This document shows positions 1 through 9,900 of a stretch of DNA of 64,000 nucleotides, piece by piece. The notes beneath the pieces are model-generated. The model saw only the letters and a list, made by a program, of their open reading frames with translations. It was not told the origin of the DNA and did no database searches. A program made the position numbers and the translations under genes. Location of the stretch: NCBI RefSeq assembly GCF_004295795.1, contig NZ_SEBR01000009.1, positions 62,001-126,000 on the forward strand, given 5' to 3'. Source of the stretch: Flavobacterium sp. Its GTDB lineage: Bacteria; Bacteroidota; Bacteroidia; Flavobacteriales; Flavobacteriaceae. Each line of letters opens with the position of its first letter. Within the stretch, counting starts at the first letter, position 1.

Positions 1-1182
1 TTCCACGATTACGTTCAGACGCGTATCTGAACTCGAGGCACTTCTTTGGTGCAATTCGATCGCGATCACGTTGTTTCCGTCGACCAATGTGTTTGGAACG
101 GTGTACTCGTTCCAGGCTGTTTCGGCCGCGCCGTCGATCGTTTCGGCAGAATAAGAGTTGTAAGTCACCGCTCCGGACGGCATGTTCGAACGGATCGCCT
201 CGACGCCATTGATGTAAACGATAACGCCGTCGTCGCGCATGATTCGGAATTTCAGCATATCGAACGCTTGCGCGGACGGAACGTTGATGTTTTTTCGGAA
301 ATAGTAAGTCGGATATTTATTCGAAGCACTTGGCCCGAAGGACAAAGTCGTCGCCATGCCCGGATCGCCGTAGCCAAGTGGCGCGTTTCCGCTCAACCAA
401 TTCGCATCGTCATAAGTTGACGCTTGCCAGGCCGTTCCCAAATCCTCTCCCAAATCGTGGTATTTCCAGGACGAATTTTCGGCAACCAAAACCGGATCGA
501 TTTGAGAAAGTCCGTCGAGTTTTACGTCCAGGCGAATGTCAGAACTCGAAGCGCTTCTTTGGTGCAGTTCGATCGCAATCACGTTTTGTCCGTTTGTAAG
601 CAAATTCGGGATCACGTAATCGTTCCAGGCAGTTTCGGCGGCTCCGTCGATGGTCTCGGCAGAATACATGTTGTAGGCAATCATTCCCGTAGGCATATTC
701 GAGCGGATCGCCTCGACGCCATTCACGTAAATCACGACACCATCGTCTCTTTGTACCGAAAATTTCAGATCATCGAAAGAAGCGCCGTTGGCAATGTCGA
801 TGGTTTTTCTGAAGTAATACGTCGGATATTTATTGGAAGCACTCGGCCCGAACGTCAAAGTCGTCGCCATGCCCGAATCGCCGTAGCCAAGTGGCGCATT
901 TCCGCTCGCCCAATTCGCGTCGTCGTAGTTCGATTCTTTCCAGGCCGTGCCCAAATCCTGGCCTTGGTCGTTGAATTTCCAGCCGCTTCCGGCCGCGAAG
1001 ATGTTGGTCTCGATTGGATCGAATGCGGTCGTTGCCGCGATTTTCGTCGCTTTGGTAGTTGCGGCGACTTCGGTTTTTTCGACCGGCTTTGGCATCGTGT
1101 ACGAGAACATCCGTCCTGACGCGTATCCAAAAGCACCCAAAATCGAAAAAGCCGTTCCTAACAGAAGTACTTTTTGTTTCAT
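1..1182 (-). CDS. Secreted protein with tandem galactose-binding-like beta-sandwich repeats (3' part missing)
   Basis: The reading frame starts at an ATG at 1180-1182 and runs open to the left edge, so the C-terminus lies outside the window. It begins with a hydrophobic signal-like stretch (MKQKVLLLGTAFSILGAFGY). After it come two copies of a module of about 165 residues with the recurring motifs GTAW, APLGYGD, KYPTYYFRK, RDDGV, VNGVEAIRSNMP and IAIELHQRSASSSD. Modules of this kind occur in large secreted Bacteroidota proteins such as metallophosphoesterases and lamin-tail/CotH proteins, where they are thought to bind ligands. The catalytic or sorting part cannot be seen. A -7-like TAGTTTTG lies at 1209-1216. 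The coding assignment is secure, the function only general. Confidence 0.8.
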   Translation of the reverse strand, partial: MKQKVLLLGTAFSILGAFGYASGRMFSYTMPKPVEKTEVAATTKATKIAATTAFDPIETNIFAAGSGWKFNDQGQDLGTAWKESNYDDANWASGNAPLGYGDSGMATTLTFGPSASNKYPTYYFRKTIDIANGASFDDLKFSVQRDDGVVIYVNGVEAIRSNMPTGMIAYNMYSAETIDGAAETAWNDYVIPNLLTNGQNVIAIELHQRSASSSDIRLDVKLDGLSQIDPVLVAENSSWKYHDLGEDLGTAWQASTYDDANWLSGNAPLGYGDPGMATTLSFGPSASNKYPTYYFRKNINVPSAQAFDMLKFRIMRDDGVIVYINGVEAIRSNMPSGAVTYNSYSAETIDGAAETAWNEYTVPNTLVDGNNVIAIELHQRSASSSDTRLNVIVE

Positions 1183-1433
1183 TGCAGAAATTGTTGGTTT
1201 GTTTTCTGCAAAACTACTTCGTCAATATGACTGGCTCACGAAGTCGCGGTTATCGAATCTTTATCGATTGGACGCTTTTTTAAATCGGGGTTAAGCTTGT
1301 AAGTTGCTGGAAATAGGCGCGTTTTGGCTTTCGGAAACATTGTGGTAATGCGATCCGGAATTTTCATAAACTTCGCGAAACACAAGGGTAACTTTCTAGT
1401 TTCGACGAACGGCGATTGCCAAAAGTTGTCGGT

Positions 1434-2306
1434 TTACCCGTTTTTGAGGTTGATGACTTCTTGTTCGGTAAGCAATCTCCAATTTCCTCTCGGAAGGTTC
1501 TTTTTGGTCAATCCGGCGAAGAAAACGCGGTCGATGCGAAGCACGTTATAGTTGAATTTCTCGAAAATCGCGCGAACTACTTTTACGTTCGAAGTGCGCA
1601 ATTTGAGTCCGATTTCGGTCTTTGGCTCGCCTTCCACATAAGTGATCTCGTCTATATACAAACGGTGTTCGTCGAGTTGCACGCCGCCGGCAATTTTCTC
1701 GAGATCTTCGAATTTGAGGTTTTTGTCGAGTGACACTTGATAGATCTTGAACGATTTCTGGTTCGGTTTCCCGAATTTCACCACCATATCGTTGTCGTTC
1801 GTGAAAAGCAACAAACCTGTCGTCGATTTGTCCATTCTTCCGATAGGTTTCAGGTTCGGAACGCCGCTTCCGCGAACCAGATCGAGCACATTGGCCGATC
1901 CTTTCTCGTCATCGCCCGAAGTGCTGAAGTTTTTCGGCTTGTTCAAAAGCACGTATTCCTTGCGCTCCGGAGTGATTTGCACGCCATCGAAGTTCACAAC
2001 GTCGCCCGGTTTTACCTGGTAACCCATTTCCACGACGACTTGCCCGTTCACTTTCACGTTGCCCGACGAGATGTAGATATCGGCATCGCGTCTGGAGCAA
2101 ACGCCTGAATTGGCGATGTATTTGTTGAGTCTGATCTCGTCTGAAGTCTTTTTGGCCGGTTTGGCTTCGGCCTTTGGTTTCACAGGCTTTTGCGAACGTT
2201 TTTGCAACGCAGGTTTGGCATCGCCCTTGGGCTTTGAGTAATTCTTGCGCGTCTCGTTCGACTTGCTTTTGTCGAAACGTTTGTTGTTTTTGTTCGGCTT
2301 GTCCAT
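1434..2306 (-). CDS. rRNA pseudouridine synthase (RsuA/RluB/RluF family)
   Basis: Protein of 290 residues. The N-terminal ~70 residues are Lys/Pro/Ala-rich and probably disordered, as in other Bacteroidota members. An S4 RNA-binding domain follows (IRLNKYIANSGVCSRRDAD), then the pseudouridine synthase domain with the signature GRMDKSTTGLLLFT, whose Asp is the catalytic residue of this family. The role is uridine-to-pseudouridine conversion in ribosomal RNA; the target base cannot be told from sequence. An upstream in-frame extension to 2450 is rejected because a -7 element (TATCTTTG, 2320-2327) lies just before the ATG at 2306 and the extension runs through a dispersed repeat. Confidence 0.9.
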   Translation of the reverse strand: MDKPNKNNKRFDKSKSNETRKNYSKPKGDAKPALQKRSQKPVKPKAEAKPAKKTSDEIRLNKYIANSGVCSRRDADIYISSGNVKVNGQVVVEMGYQVKPGDVVNFDGVQITPERKEYVLLNKPKNFSTSGDDEKGSANVLDLVRGSGVPNLKPIGRMDKSTTGLLLFTNDNDMVVKFGKPNQKSFKIYQVSLDKNLKFEDLEKIAGGVQLDEHRLYIDEITYVEGEPKTEIGLKLRTSNVKVVRAIFEKFNYNVLRIDRVFFAGLTKKNLPRGNWRLLTEQEVINLKNG

Positions 2307-2319
2307 GTGAAATTTTTTG

Positions 2320-2327
2320 CAAAGATA
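2320..2327 (-). promoter_or_regulatory. Bacteroidota -7 promoter element of the pseudouridine synthase gene
   Basis: On the minus strand this reads TATCTTTG, matching TAnnTTTG. It is 13 bases upstream of the ATG, which implies a very short 5' leader. It decides the start of the downstream gene. Confidence 0.6.
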
Positions 2328-2352
2328 CGTAAGAACAAGCGATTTATGGTCA

Positions 2353-2503
2353 GAAGCTTTTTCCGGCTGACCGCTACTAGCTTTCTTAAAGACCGCGGCT
2401 TTTGTAACGCGCCCCAAGAGCTTCCGTTGGTCGCTTTGGTTCGCGAACAAAATCAGGCGGTTTTTCGCGAAAGGCTAGCCGCTTTCATCCGGGCTAGGCA
2501 ATC
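2353..2503 (-). repeat. Dispersed ~150-base element, family A, copy 1
   Basis: Read on the minus strand it opens with GATTGCCTAGCCCGGAT and ends with CGGAAAAAGCTTC, matching copies at 18637-18783 and 45891-46040. A hairpin at 2414-2439 has stem CCAAAGC/GCTCTTGG with a bulged C and the loop GACCAACGGAA. It fills the intergenic space upstream of the pseudouridine synthase gene. Confidence 0.7.
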
Positions 2504-2546
2504 GTTCGAAATTCAATTGTTGTGTTCGTGGTACAATATTTAAAGG

Positions 2547-2723
2547 TCAACGGCTGTCAGTTTTTCGAACCCAAACGAAAACAGCGATCAGCGAAAAGAA
2601 AACGATTCCAATAACAAAATGAGTTTTGGCTGGCACGTTGTGGGACGATGCCAAATATAAAAGCCATATAAATCCTATGGCGAGAACGAAAAGGCCAACA
2701 AGTATCGATAGAAAAAGTTTCAT
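2547..2723 (-). CDS. Small two-helix membrane protein, unknown function
   Basis: Starting at the ATG at 2723 it encodes 58 residues (MKLFLSILVGLFVLAIGFIW...) with two hydrophobic segments, about 4-24 and 33-50, separated by a short polar loop (SSHNVPAKTH) and followed by a basic tail. A longer frame to 2831 is possible, but its extra residues read through the dispersed palindromic element (family C). I recognise no family. Similar tiny membrane proteins are common and poorly characterised in Flavobacteriia. Confidence 0.55.
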   Translation of the reverse strand: MKLFLSILVGLFVLAIGFIWLLYLASSHNVPAKTHFVIGIVFFSLIAVFVWVRKTDSR

Positions 2724-2739
2724 TGGTTGATGTTCCGGA

Positions 2740-2818
2740 AATTTAACAATTATTACAGATTTTCTGTATCGTGGCAAAGTGTAAATTTCGTAGGGATACA
2801 TTCGCCCCTTCCCTGAAG
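2740..2818 (-). repeat. Dispersed palindromic element, family C, copy 1
   Basis: On the minus strand the order is AGGGAAGGGGC, then TATCCCTAC, a spacer, then the palindrome TACAGAAAATCTGTA and TGTTAAAT. The same blocks in the same order occur at 16433-16512. Confidence 0.65.
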
Positions 2819-2962
2819 GTAAGATCGGCATTTCCGAAATATCTCGTTTACATAAAAAATGTACTTTTTGTTAAAAGTTTTATCTGAACCTATTCTCTTT
2901 TTGGATTGTAAAAAGATTCGACATTTGAGTAACGAATGATGAACAACGAATAACGAAGTTTC

Positions 2963-3919
2963 TTACATCCCAGAAAGCAAAATCTTTTTTCCATGCCACA
3001 AAACGCTCGGTTCGATAAGCACGATGCAGAAAACGCCAGCCACAATAATGAATTTAAGCCAGTTGTGAAGTGCGAGGAATTGCTTTCGGCGGTCTGACCG
3101 CCATAGGAAAATCACGAAGAACAGCAGGAAAGTCAGACACATATAGAAGTAAATGTCCATATAGCCGACGTCGAAAAGTTCAATCAGCGCGTAAACCGGA
3201 ACAACGGTCAGTAAACACAAAACCGTGATTATCGTCTTTGAAGTATTTTCGCCGTAAACGACAGGAATCGTCTTGTAATCTGTGGCGAAATCGCCTCTGA
3301 GGTTTTCGAGATCTTTGGTCATTTCTCGAATCAGCAGCAGCAAAAACAGGAAAGCCGCGTGTGAAATGATGATCTCGAGTTGGTTCGCACGAAACATGCT
3401 GTGCGGATCGAGTTTTCCGAAGTAAAGCAAAATCCCAAAAAACGGGGCGACAGCAAGCAAACAAGCCGTCAAATTCCCGATTATCGGATACTTTTTCAAC
3501 TTGTGCGAATAGAACCAAATCACGAAAATGTAAACGGCGTAAAACAACGCAACGCGCCATGAAACAAGCCATCCGACAAAAACCGCCACAAAATTCGCCG
3601 AAAAATAGACGTACAATTTCGTCTTTTGGCTCACGAGTCGATCGAGCATCGATTTTCTGGGTCGGTTGATCAGATCTTTTTCGGAATCGTAAAAATTGTT
3701 GATGATATAACCCGAAGCGATCGCGATCGAAGACGCCAAAACCAGCAGAAAAAGGTTGCTGTCGAGCAAGACCTTCAAAGCCGGCATTTCGGGTGGCGAC
3801 AAAATAAAAATCGCGCCGAGGTATTGCGCCAACGCGATCACGGGAATATTGTAGCCGCGAATCACCGAGAACATGCTCACGATTTTCTTGAGGAGCAATT
3901 TGTTCTTGCGGTTGAGCAT
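2963..3919 (-). CDS. UbiA-family prenyltransferase, likely geranylgeranylglycerol-phosphate geranylgeranyltransferase type
   Basis: Integral membrane protein of 318 residues with about nine hydrophobic segments. The UbiA Asp-rich signatures are visible: NNFYDSEKDLINRP early in the protein and a second Asp-containing loop, REMTKDLENLRGDFATDYKT. The family joins a polyprenyl diphosphate to an acceptor at the membrane. The Flavobacterium proteins of this type are usually named after the archaeal ether-lipid enzyme; the real acceptor here is unproven. It lies downstream of mevalonate kinase on the same strand, which fits a role in isoprenoid use. A start at 3970, 3 bases after the upstream stop, is also possible; 3919 (MLNRKNKLLL) was preferred as the likely conserved N-terminus. 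Confidence 0.85.
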   Translation of the reverse strand: MLNRKNKLLLKKIVSMFSVIRGYNIPVIALAQYLGAIFILSPPEMPALKVLLDSNLFLLVLASSIAIASGYIINNFYDSEKDLINRPRKSMLDRLVSQKTKLYVYFSANFVAVFVGWLVSWRVALFYAVYIFVIWFYSHKLKKYPIIGNLTACLLAVAPFFGILLYFGKLDPHSMFRANQLEIIISHAAFLFLLLLIREMTKDLENLRGDFATDYKTIPVVYGENTSKTIITVLCLLTVVPVYALIELFDVGYMDIYFYMCLTFLLFFVIFLWRSDRRKQFLALHNWLKFIIVAGVFCIVLIEPSVLWHGKKILLSGM

Positions 3920-3973
3920 AAATTGGGTTTTAGTCAAAAGTCCGTCTGACTTTAAACAGTTGACATTCAACTT

Positions 3974-4912
3974 TTAGAATTGGTAAACGACCTCGAGTTT
4001 GTAGTCTTTCAGGGCATTTTGCGCTTTCTCCAAATCTTCGGTAAAGCCCAAGATGTAACCGCCGCCGCCAGATCCGCAGAGTTTTAGGTAGTAATCGTTC
4101 GAGTCGATTCCGTGTTGCCAGATTCCATGAAATTGCTCGGGAATCATCGGCTTGAAATTGTTCAAAACGACCTTGGAAAGCTGTTTTGTGTTGGCGAACA
4201 ACGATTTCATGTCGCCACCAAGAAAGTTCTCGACGCACAAATCAGTATATTTCACGAATTGGTTTTTCAACATCGCGCGGAAGCCTTTGTCCTTGAGGTT
4301 TTCCATGAAAATGTTCACCATCGGAGCGGTTTCGCCCACGATTCCCGAGTCGAGCAAAAATACGGCTCCGTGTCCGGTCGCTTTTTGGGCAGGAATTCCC
4401 GTGGCTTCGATATCTTCTTTGGAGTTGATCAAAATCGGGATGCTCAAATACGAATTCAATGGGTCAAGTCCGGAACTTTTTCCGTGAAAGAAAGATTCCA
4501 TGTGTCCGAAAATCGTTTTGAGCGTAAGCAATTTCTCACGCGTCAAATTCTCGAGCACCGTGATTTTGTCCTTCGCATATTTGTCGTAGATCGCCGCGAC
4601 CAAAGCGCCGCTTGAACCCACGCCATAACCTTGCGGAATCGACGAATCGAAATACATTCCTTCAGCGATGTCGTGATGTAATTTCTCGATCTCGAACTGA
4701 ACCAGATTCGGATGCTCTTTTTGGAGATTTTCCAGATAGAACACAAATCGGCTCAAACTCGCGTTCGACGCTTTGGCTTCGTCAGACAATTCATCCGAAA
4801 CCTTGAGCGCGCCGTTGTAGAAATTGTATGGGATAGAAAGTCCTTTGGAATCCTTGATGATTCCGTATTCCCCGAAAAGAAGGATTTTTGAGTAAAATAA
4901 CGGTCCTTTCAT
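3974..4912 (-). CDS. mvk: Mevalonate kinase (GHMP kinase family)
   Basis: Soluble protein of 312 residues that would phosphorylate mevalonate using ATP. The N-terminus has YSKILLFGEYGI, typical of mevalonate kinases. The GHMP ATP-binding motif is IPQGYGVGSSGALVAA near residues 92-107, a catalytic-Asp region is seen at SSGLDPLNSYL, and the C-terminal GHMP motif is LCGSGGGGYILG. It sits between diphosphomevalonate decarboxylase and a UbiA prenyltransferase on the same strand, a setting consistent with the mevalonate pathway. The split from other GHMP kinases rests on this context plus the GEYGI motif. Confidence 0.88.
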   Translation of the reverse strand: MKGPLFYSKILLFGEYGIIKDSKGLSIPYNFYNGALKVSDELSDEAKASNASLSRFVFYLENLQKEHPNLVQFEIEKLHHDIAEGMYFDSSIPQGYGVGSSGALVAAIYDKYAKDKITVLENLTREKLLTLKTIFGHMESFFHGKSSGLDPLNSYLSIPILINSKEDIEATGIPAQKATGHGAVFLLDSGIVGETAPMVNIFMENLKDKGFRAMLKNQFVKYTDLCVENFLGGDMKSLFANTKQLSKVVLNNFKPMIPEQFHGIWQHGIDSNDYYLKLCGSGGGGYILGFTEDLEKAQNALKDYKLEVVYQF

Positions 4913-4992
4913 TTTGTTTTGGTGTTGTGGAAATAACGCGGTTTTGTCCGTTTTATTTATTGTAAAGGTACAGAATTATAAATCTCGAACTT

Positions 4993-6075
4993 TCAAAAGT
5001 TTTGTGCGCCTGAACCAATGCGGTCACAAATGTACTCTCCGTTTTTGCAATGTGCAACCAATTCATCCTTAATAAATTGCAAAACTTTTTCACCGACATT
5101 TTCCGGATAGAGAACGTGGACGTTTGCACCCGCGTCCAAAGTGAAACAAACCGGCGTGGCAGTTTCACGTCTGAATTTCCAGATTTTGTTGATGATTTCC
5201 AGAGTGTTTGGTTTCATCAGAATGAAATAGGGATTCGAAGTCAGCATCATTGCGTGCAAAGTCAAAGCCTCGCTTTCCACGATTGAAATAAATGCTTCGA
5301 GATTTCCCGAAACCAAAGCGTTCTTGATTTTCGACAGATTCTCGTGCGCCTGTTCAAAACGTCTTTCGGCAAACGGATGTCTGAACATCAAATCGTGTCC
5401 GACTGTACTCGAAACTTCTTTTTGTCCTTTTTCAACAAGCAGAATAGTGTCCTGATAGTTTTTGAATTGCTGATGGATTTCAAACGGGAATTCAACTCCG
5501 AACAAATCGGAACTCCCGGGAATTCCGGCGTGTTTTCCCCAAACGACGACTTCGCCTTTGACGCTTCTGCAAGCGCTTCCCGAACCAAGTCTGGCCAAAA
5601 ACGACGCCTTTTTCCAAAAATAATCATCGGTCATCGCCGGGTTCAAAGTCTTTTCCAGACTCATCAAATTCACGCTCAAAGCCGCCATTCCGGAAGCCGA
5701 AGATGCAATTCCCGAAGAATGCGGAAAAGTATTTCGCGTGTCGATAGTAAAATGGAAATCTTTCAAAAACGGCAAGTAAGTCTCTACCCTTTGAAAAAAC
5801 TTGAGGATTTTTGGCTTGAAATCTTCCTTCGGACTTCCCTCGAAAAGCAAGTCGAAAGCGAAATTCCCGTCGTTTTCACGCTTGTGGAATTCTAGTTCGG
5901 TAACCGTTTTGCAAGCGTCCAAAGTAAAGCTGATCGAGGGATTCGCAGGCAATTGCGGCTCTATCTTGCCCCAATATTTCACAAGTGCGATGTTGCTGGG
6001 AGCGCTCCATTCAAAGCGACCCGATGCTATAGAATTCGAATATTCTTTGGGAACGAAATCGACGTCTTGCGTCAT
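4993..6075 (-). CDS. mvaD: Diphosphomevalonate decarboxylase
   Basis: Protein of 360 residues catalysing the ATP-dependent decarboxylation of mevalonate diphosphate to isopentenyl diphosphate. Family hallmarks are visible: SAPSNIALVKYWGK near residue 25, the phosphate-binding PHSSGIASSASGMAAL near residue 125, GSGSACRSVKGEVVVWG near 170, and TLDAGANVHVLYP near 310. A -7 element (TATCTTTG) lies at 6092-6099, so this gene probably begins the transcript that continues into mevalonate kinase after an 80-base gap. Confidence 0.93.
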   Translation of the reverse strand: MTQDVDFVPKEYSNSIASGRFEWSAPSNIALVKYWGKIEPQLPANPSISFTLDACKTVTELEFHKRENDGNFAFDLLFEGSPKEDFKPKILKFFQRVETYLPFLKDFHFTIDTRNTFPHSSGIASSASGMAALSVNLMSLEKTLNPAMTDDYFWKKASFLARLGSGSACRSVKGEVVVWGKHAGIPGSSDLFGVEFPFEIHQQFKNYQDTILLVEKGQKEVSSTVGHDLMFRHPFAERRFEQAHENLSKIKNALVSGNLEAFISIVESEALTLHAMMLTSNPYFILMKPNTLEIINKIWKFRRETATPVCFTLDAGANVHVLYPENVGEKVLQFIKDELVAHCKNGEYICDRIGSGAQNF

Positions 6076-6091
6076 AATTTAATTTTTTGTG

Positions 6092-6099
6092 CAAAGATA
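6092..6099 (-). promoter_or_regulatory. -7 promoter element upstream of mvaD
   Basis: Minus-strand TATCTTTG followed by C, 16 bases before the ATG; matches TAnnTTTG. No clear -33 TTG at the ideal spacing was found. Confidence 0.55.
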
Positions 6100-6183
6100 A
6101 TAAGCAGACGGCAACCTTAACTATTCTTAACTTCTTAATGGCTCAAAAAACCTAACTTTACTTGGTAAAACAGCTTTTAAAAT

Positions 6184-6660
6184 ATGAACAAATTCGTCAA
6201 AATGGCCATAATGGTCGCGACCTGTCTCGGAATCGGCTACATTTCAGGAGAAGTCACGCGAACCGCGATCACGACTTGGTACGTCACCATTGAAAAACCG
6301 TCGTTCAATCCGCCAAATTGGATTTTCGCCCCGGTTTGGAGCGCGTTGTATTTTTTTATGGGCGTCGCCGCGGGCTTGGTCTGGGCGCGCATTGATTTCG
6401 AAAGAAACGAGGTCAAAAAAGCGCTCATATTCTTTTTTATTCAACTTGCGCTCAACGCTTTGTGGTCGTATCTTTTCTTCGGACTCCAAAATCCGTTGCT
6501 GGCGCTGGTCGAAATCGTGCTTTTATGGCTTATGATTTACGAAACCTGGCTCAAATTCGGACGGATCAACAAACTGTCAGGCTGGCTTTTCGTGCCATAT
6601 TTGCTTTGGGTTGCTTTCGCGGCCGTGTTGAACGCATCCATTTGGTATTTGAACAGATAG
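6184..6660 (+). CDS. tspO: TspO/MBR family membrane protein
   Basis: Protein of 158 residues with five hydrophobic helices, the usual TspO length. Family signatures are W-rich: TTWYVTIEKPSFNPPNWIF near residues 30-48, PVWSALYFFMGVAAGLVW, and ALNALWSYLFF. The family binds tetrapyrroles and related ligands in membranes and is linked to stress or light responses in other bacteria; the role here is unknown. It is divergent from mvaD and is followed by a repeat element rather than another gene. Confidence 0.92.
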   Translation: MNKFVKMAIMVATCLGIGYISGEVTRTAITTWYVTIEKPSFNPPNWIFAPVWSALYFFMGVAAGLVWARIDFERNEVKKALIFFFIQLALNALWSYLFFGLQNPLLALVEIVLLWLMIYETWLKFGRINKLSGWLFVPYLLWVAFAAVLNASIWYLNR

Positions 6661-6832
6661 TTTTGGGCGTGCCGGCGGCCGGGAAAATCCGCAGTTGCGA
6701 CTTCAATCGGCGTCGGCCGCCGTCAGGCTGGACGGCACTCGCTTTTTTGCCACGGGCTCAAGGCCAAACTACGAACGCTGTTGGGCAAAAAGAGCTTAGA
6801 CAATGCCGTCATCCTTCACGCAATTTTGTTTC
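6661..6832 (+). repeat. Intergenic element with two inverted repeats (family B)
   Basis: It begins directly after the tspO stop. The first inverted repeat is CGGCGGCCG (6673-6681) with CGGCCGCCG (6714-6722). The second pairs a CTTTTTTGCC block with GGGCAAAAAG. It ends near CAATGCCGTCATCCTTCACGC. From memory, elements with this ending and the phrase GGCTCAAGGCCAAACTACGA recur between genes in Flavobacterium genomes. Only one copy is visible here. Confidence 0.5.
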
Positions 6833-6859
6833 CATCAAAACCGATCTTTCCAAAATCAA

Positions 6860-6893
6860 AAAATCCCCTCCGAACCAACGAAGGGGATTTTTT
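6860..6893. terminator. Bidirectional rho-independent terminator
   Basis: AAAATCCCCT (6860-6869) pairs with AGGGGATTTT, with T-runs on both strands. It lies between the ends of the convergent tspO and T9SS-protein genes. Confidence 0.75.
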
Positions 6894-6910
6894 CATAATA
6901 ACGATATTGT

Positions 6911-9900
6911 TTATTCAACAACCAATTTCCTGACAAGTTTTTTGTCGTTGCTTGTCGTGATTTCCACGAGATAGATTCCGCTCGACAAGCTGCTGATATC
7001 GACATCGGTTTGTGTAAGGTTGTTTACCTGAGCGTTCAGGACTTTCTTGCCAAGCAAATCGTGAACTGAAATCCGCGAAAGCGTTTCGTTCGTCTCGACG
7101 ATATTCACCGTGAAAGAACTCTTGGCGGGATTTGGGAACAAAGTCACGTTCGAACTGCCGAATTCTCCAGCCGATAGCGCATCCACGAAAGTGGTATAAA
7201 AAGTATTGGTAACAATGGCAAGATTGCTGTCGAACACGATTTCTGCCGTATTCGGAATGACGTCACCCGTAACGAATCCCGGCTTTACCTTGACTTTGAA
7301 GAAAATGAATCCTTTTGACAACGCATCGTTCTCGAGTTGTCCCGGCAACATGATGTACTCGAAATTCCAGCGCACCAAATTGCCTTTGCGATACATGGTG
7401 TAAGTGTGGCTTGAGTTCATCATCACGACAGTGTTCTCATTGAGTTTCGAATCGAGCACATCTTGCACAACGACCTGAATCGCGCTGGCCGTTCCTATGT
7501 TCTGGAAATAAATCGTGTAATACAAATATTCGTTGGCGCTGAACGTATTGATGTCGATCTGCGCGCCGTGAGCTTCCACGACCATATTCGGATCATAGGA
7601 ATTGATGACAACCTGAGCATTCGAGAATGTATTATTTGTCGCATCAATATCGTTTGAAACACCAGAAACACTTACCGTGTTGGTCAAAACGTCGTCCATA
7701 TTGACAATTGGCGGATCTGGAACTGAAAGCGTAACGACAATCTGGCGTGTTTCGTTAGGAAGCAAATCTGCGAAAGCGAACGTGAATCCGTTGGAATTTG
7801 CAACAGTTCCCGCTTGAGAAATAGCTGTGATCGAAACCAGCGCATCTTTCGCAAAAGTCAAAGTGCCAGATGCTGGCGCGATTCCGTTATTGGTGTAATA
7901 AACGATATTTTGGTAAGTCAATCCTGGTCGCGGCTGACTCATCGCTACGATACTTACGGCGACATCGTTGTAAGGCGTCGTGAGTGTAATCGGGAAATTC
8001 ACGATTTGGGTTCCGCTTCCTGTCGCAACGGAAAGATCGTCATAAGAGGCCGAAACCGAATAATAAGCAGCATAATCAGACTGGATTTCAAACGACAAAT
8101 CGTAAACATTCACCGAATTTTCATCATAAAGGTCATGGCTGCCAAACGGAGAATAAACCTGTTCAGGATCGGCGAGATTGTTCTTGTCGACGCTGAAAGA
8201 TCCGTGGGTGAAATAATCTTCGTCCGAATCTTTTACTCCATTGGCGTTTTCATCCACAAAGGCCACGAGCTGCAACCTGTCGCTGCATTGAGGCGGACCC
8301 GACGTAAAACTTCCGGCTTCGATGAAAACCGCAGAGTCATACTGCGAATCAGAACGATCGGCAACAACCAATTTGATGTGGTAAGGATGATTCGGAATCA
8401 CGGTAGCCGAAGCCGTCATGACACTGGTCTGACCGATGAAGTTCGTCGCGGAATCGTAATTCGGCATTCCAAAGTAAGTATCGAAATAACCCTCGTTCAC
8501 AGAAGCGCAATTTGTGTTGTATTCGCCGTCGCGGATCGTCACCACAGAAACCGGATCCTGAGTGCCCGGAACGACTGCGATATTCGTGGTTATACCCGTC
8601 TCGAGATCGGTCAGCAGGAACGCAAAAGCATCGGCGAAACTACATTGGAAAGTTCCGTATTCGTCTGAGGCGAAAAGGAAATTGAAGCTCATGAAAGCGT
8701 TTAGCGCCGTGAAATCGAATTCGAGTGAAGTCGCGTTCAGGGAAGTCATAGGCGTTCCGATTGCCGCAGAGATTATGGTCTCAAGTTGCGTGTCGCCCGG
8801 CCAGCCAATTCCTCCGTCGCTCAAAGCCGAGGTATTCGGACCCGGAATATTGTCGGCATTTCCGGTACTAAGCACGATTCCGGAAGTCAGTGGAAACGTC
8901 GGGTTCGTGTTTTGGAAAAATCCGATGCCGTTCGTACTGGCGAAATTCGTGCCCGTGCTCGAAGTGATATTGCTCACCTCAAGGCAAGGATTGTCGATCA
9001 GAACGTTGTTGACGAGTCCGGAAGCATCGTAAAGTGTGGTATTTACCGAAAGCGGATTCGAAGTCGGAGTCAAAGTCACGAACGACGCCGGAATCGCAAG
9101 TCCCGGAAAAACCAGATCTTCGCAAATGCTGCTGATGCTTACGGTATACAAAGTGCTTGCGAACAATCCGGTAATTGTATACGACGGACTGTCAACTGTC
9201 ACAGTTTGCCCATTGTATTGTATCGACCATTGCGTGGACGACCCGTTCGGTGTCCAGTTCAAGGTAGCTGAAGTCGCTGTGATATTCGAGACTACAGGGT
9301 TTGACGGCGGCTGGCAATCAACGCCGACACCGCAGGTCACATTGGCGATCCATCCTGCGTAATTTACGGCTGAGTCACTTCTGAATTGAAACGTGAGACA
9401 ACCATCGGCGCTTGAAGACTCGAACGGCCCCGGAAGCGTCGTTCCCCAAAATCCGCCAGATAATCCACCGGGCGCATTTCCCGGACCGTTTCCGCTTAAA
9501 ATCTGCGGAGCCGAAGTCGTACTTCCATTAAATACATAAAGCGGATCCCAACTGTCTTCGGTACTGAAACTCGTGAATGTCACGCGCACTTTTTCGCCCG
9601 GAACGTCAGGACAAATCGTCGTGACCGTATTATTCCCATTCGGATAATTGGCAGACTGTCCGCCCGGATCGGTAAAAGTCGAGCCGCAAGTAGGAGGCGC
9701 GGCCGTCGTGTAAGCCGTAATCGGTGCGCTCCAATCAGAAAACACATTATCGTCACACGAAGATCTCACATAGAAATCATAGCAAGTGTCAGGTGAAAGT
9801 CCGGTTCGCACAAAAGGATGCGCAGTTGCTGAAACACCTTGCGAGCTCGACGTTGGCGCGGGCGTTCCACAAGGCGTCGCATAAACCTGCCACGAATTCG

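Noticed and set aside
2307..2543. Frames in the gap upstream of the pseudouridine synthase
   Set aside because: They run through dispersed element family A; nothing resembles a protein.
7814..8668. 284-residue antisense frame opposite the T9SS protein
   Set aside because: The sense frame is a complete T9SS protein; the antisense product has no recognisable content.
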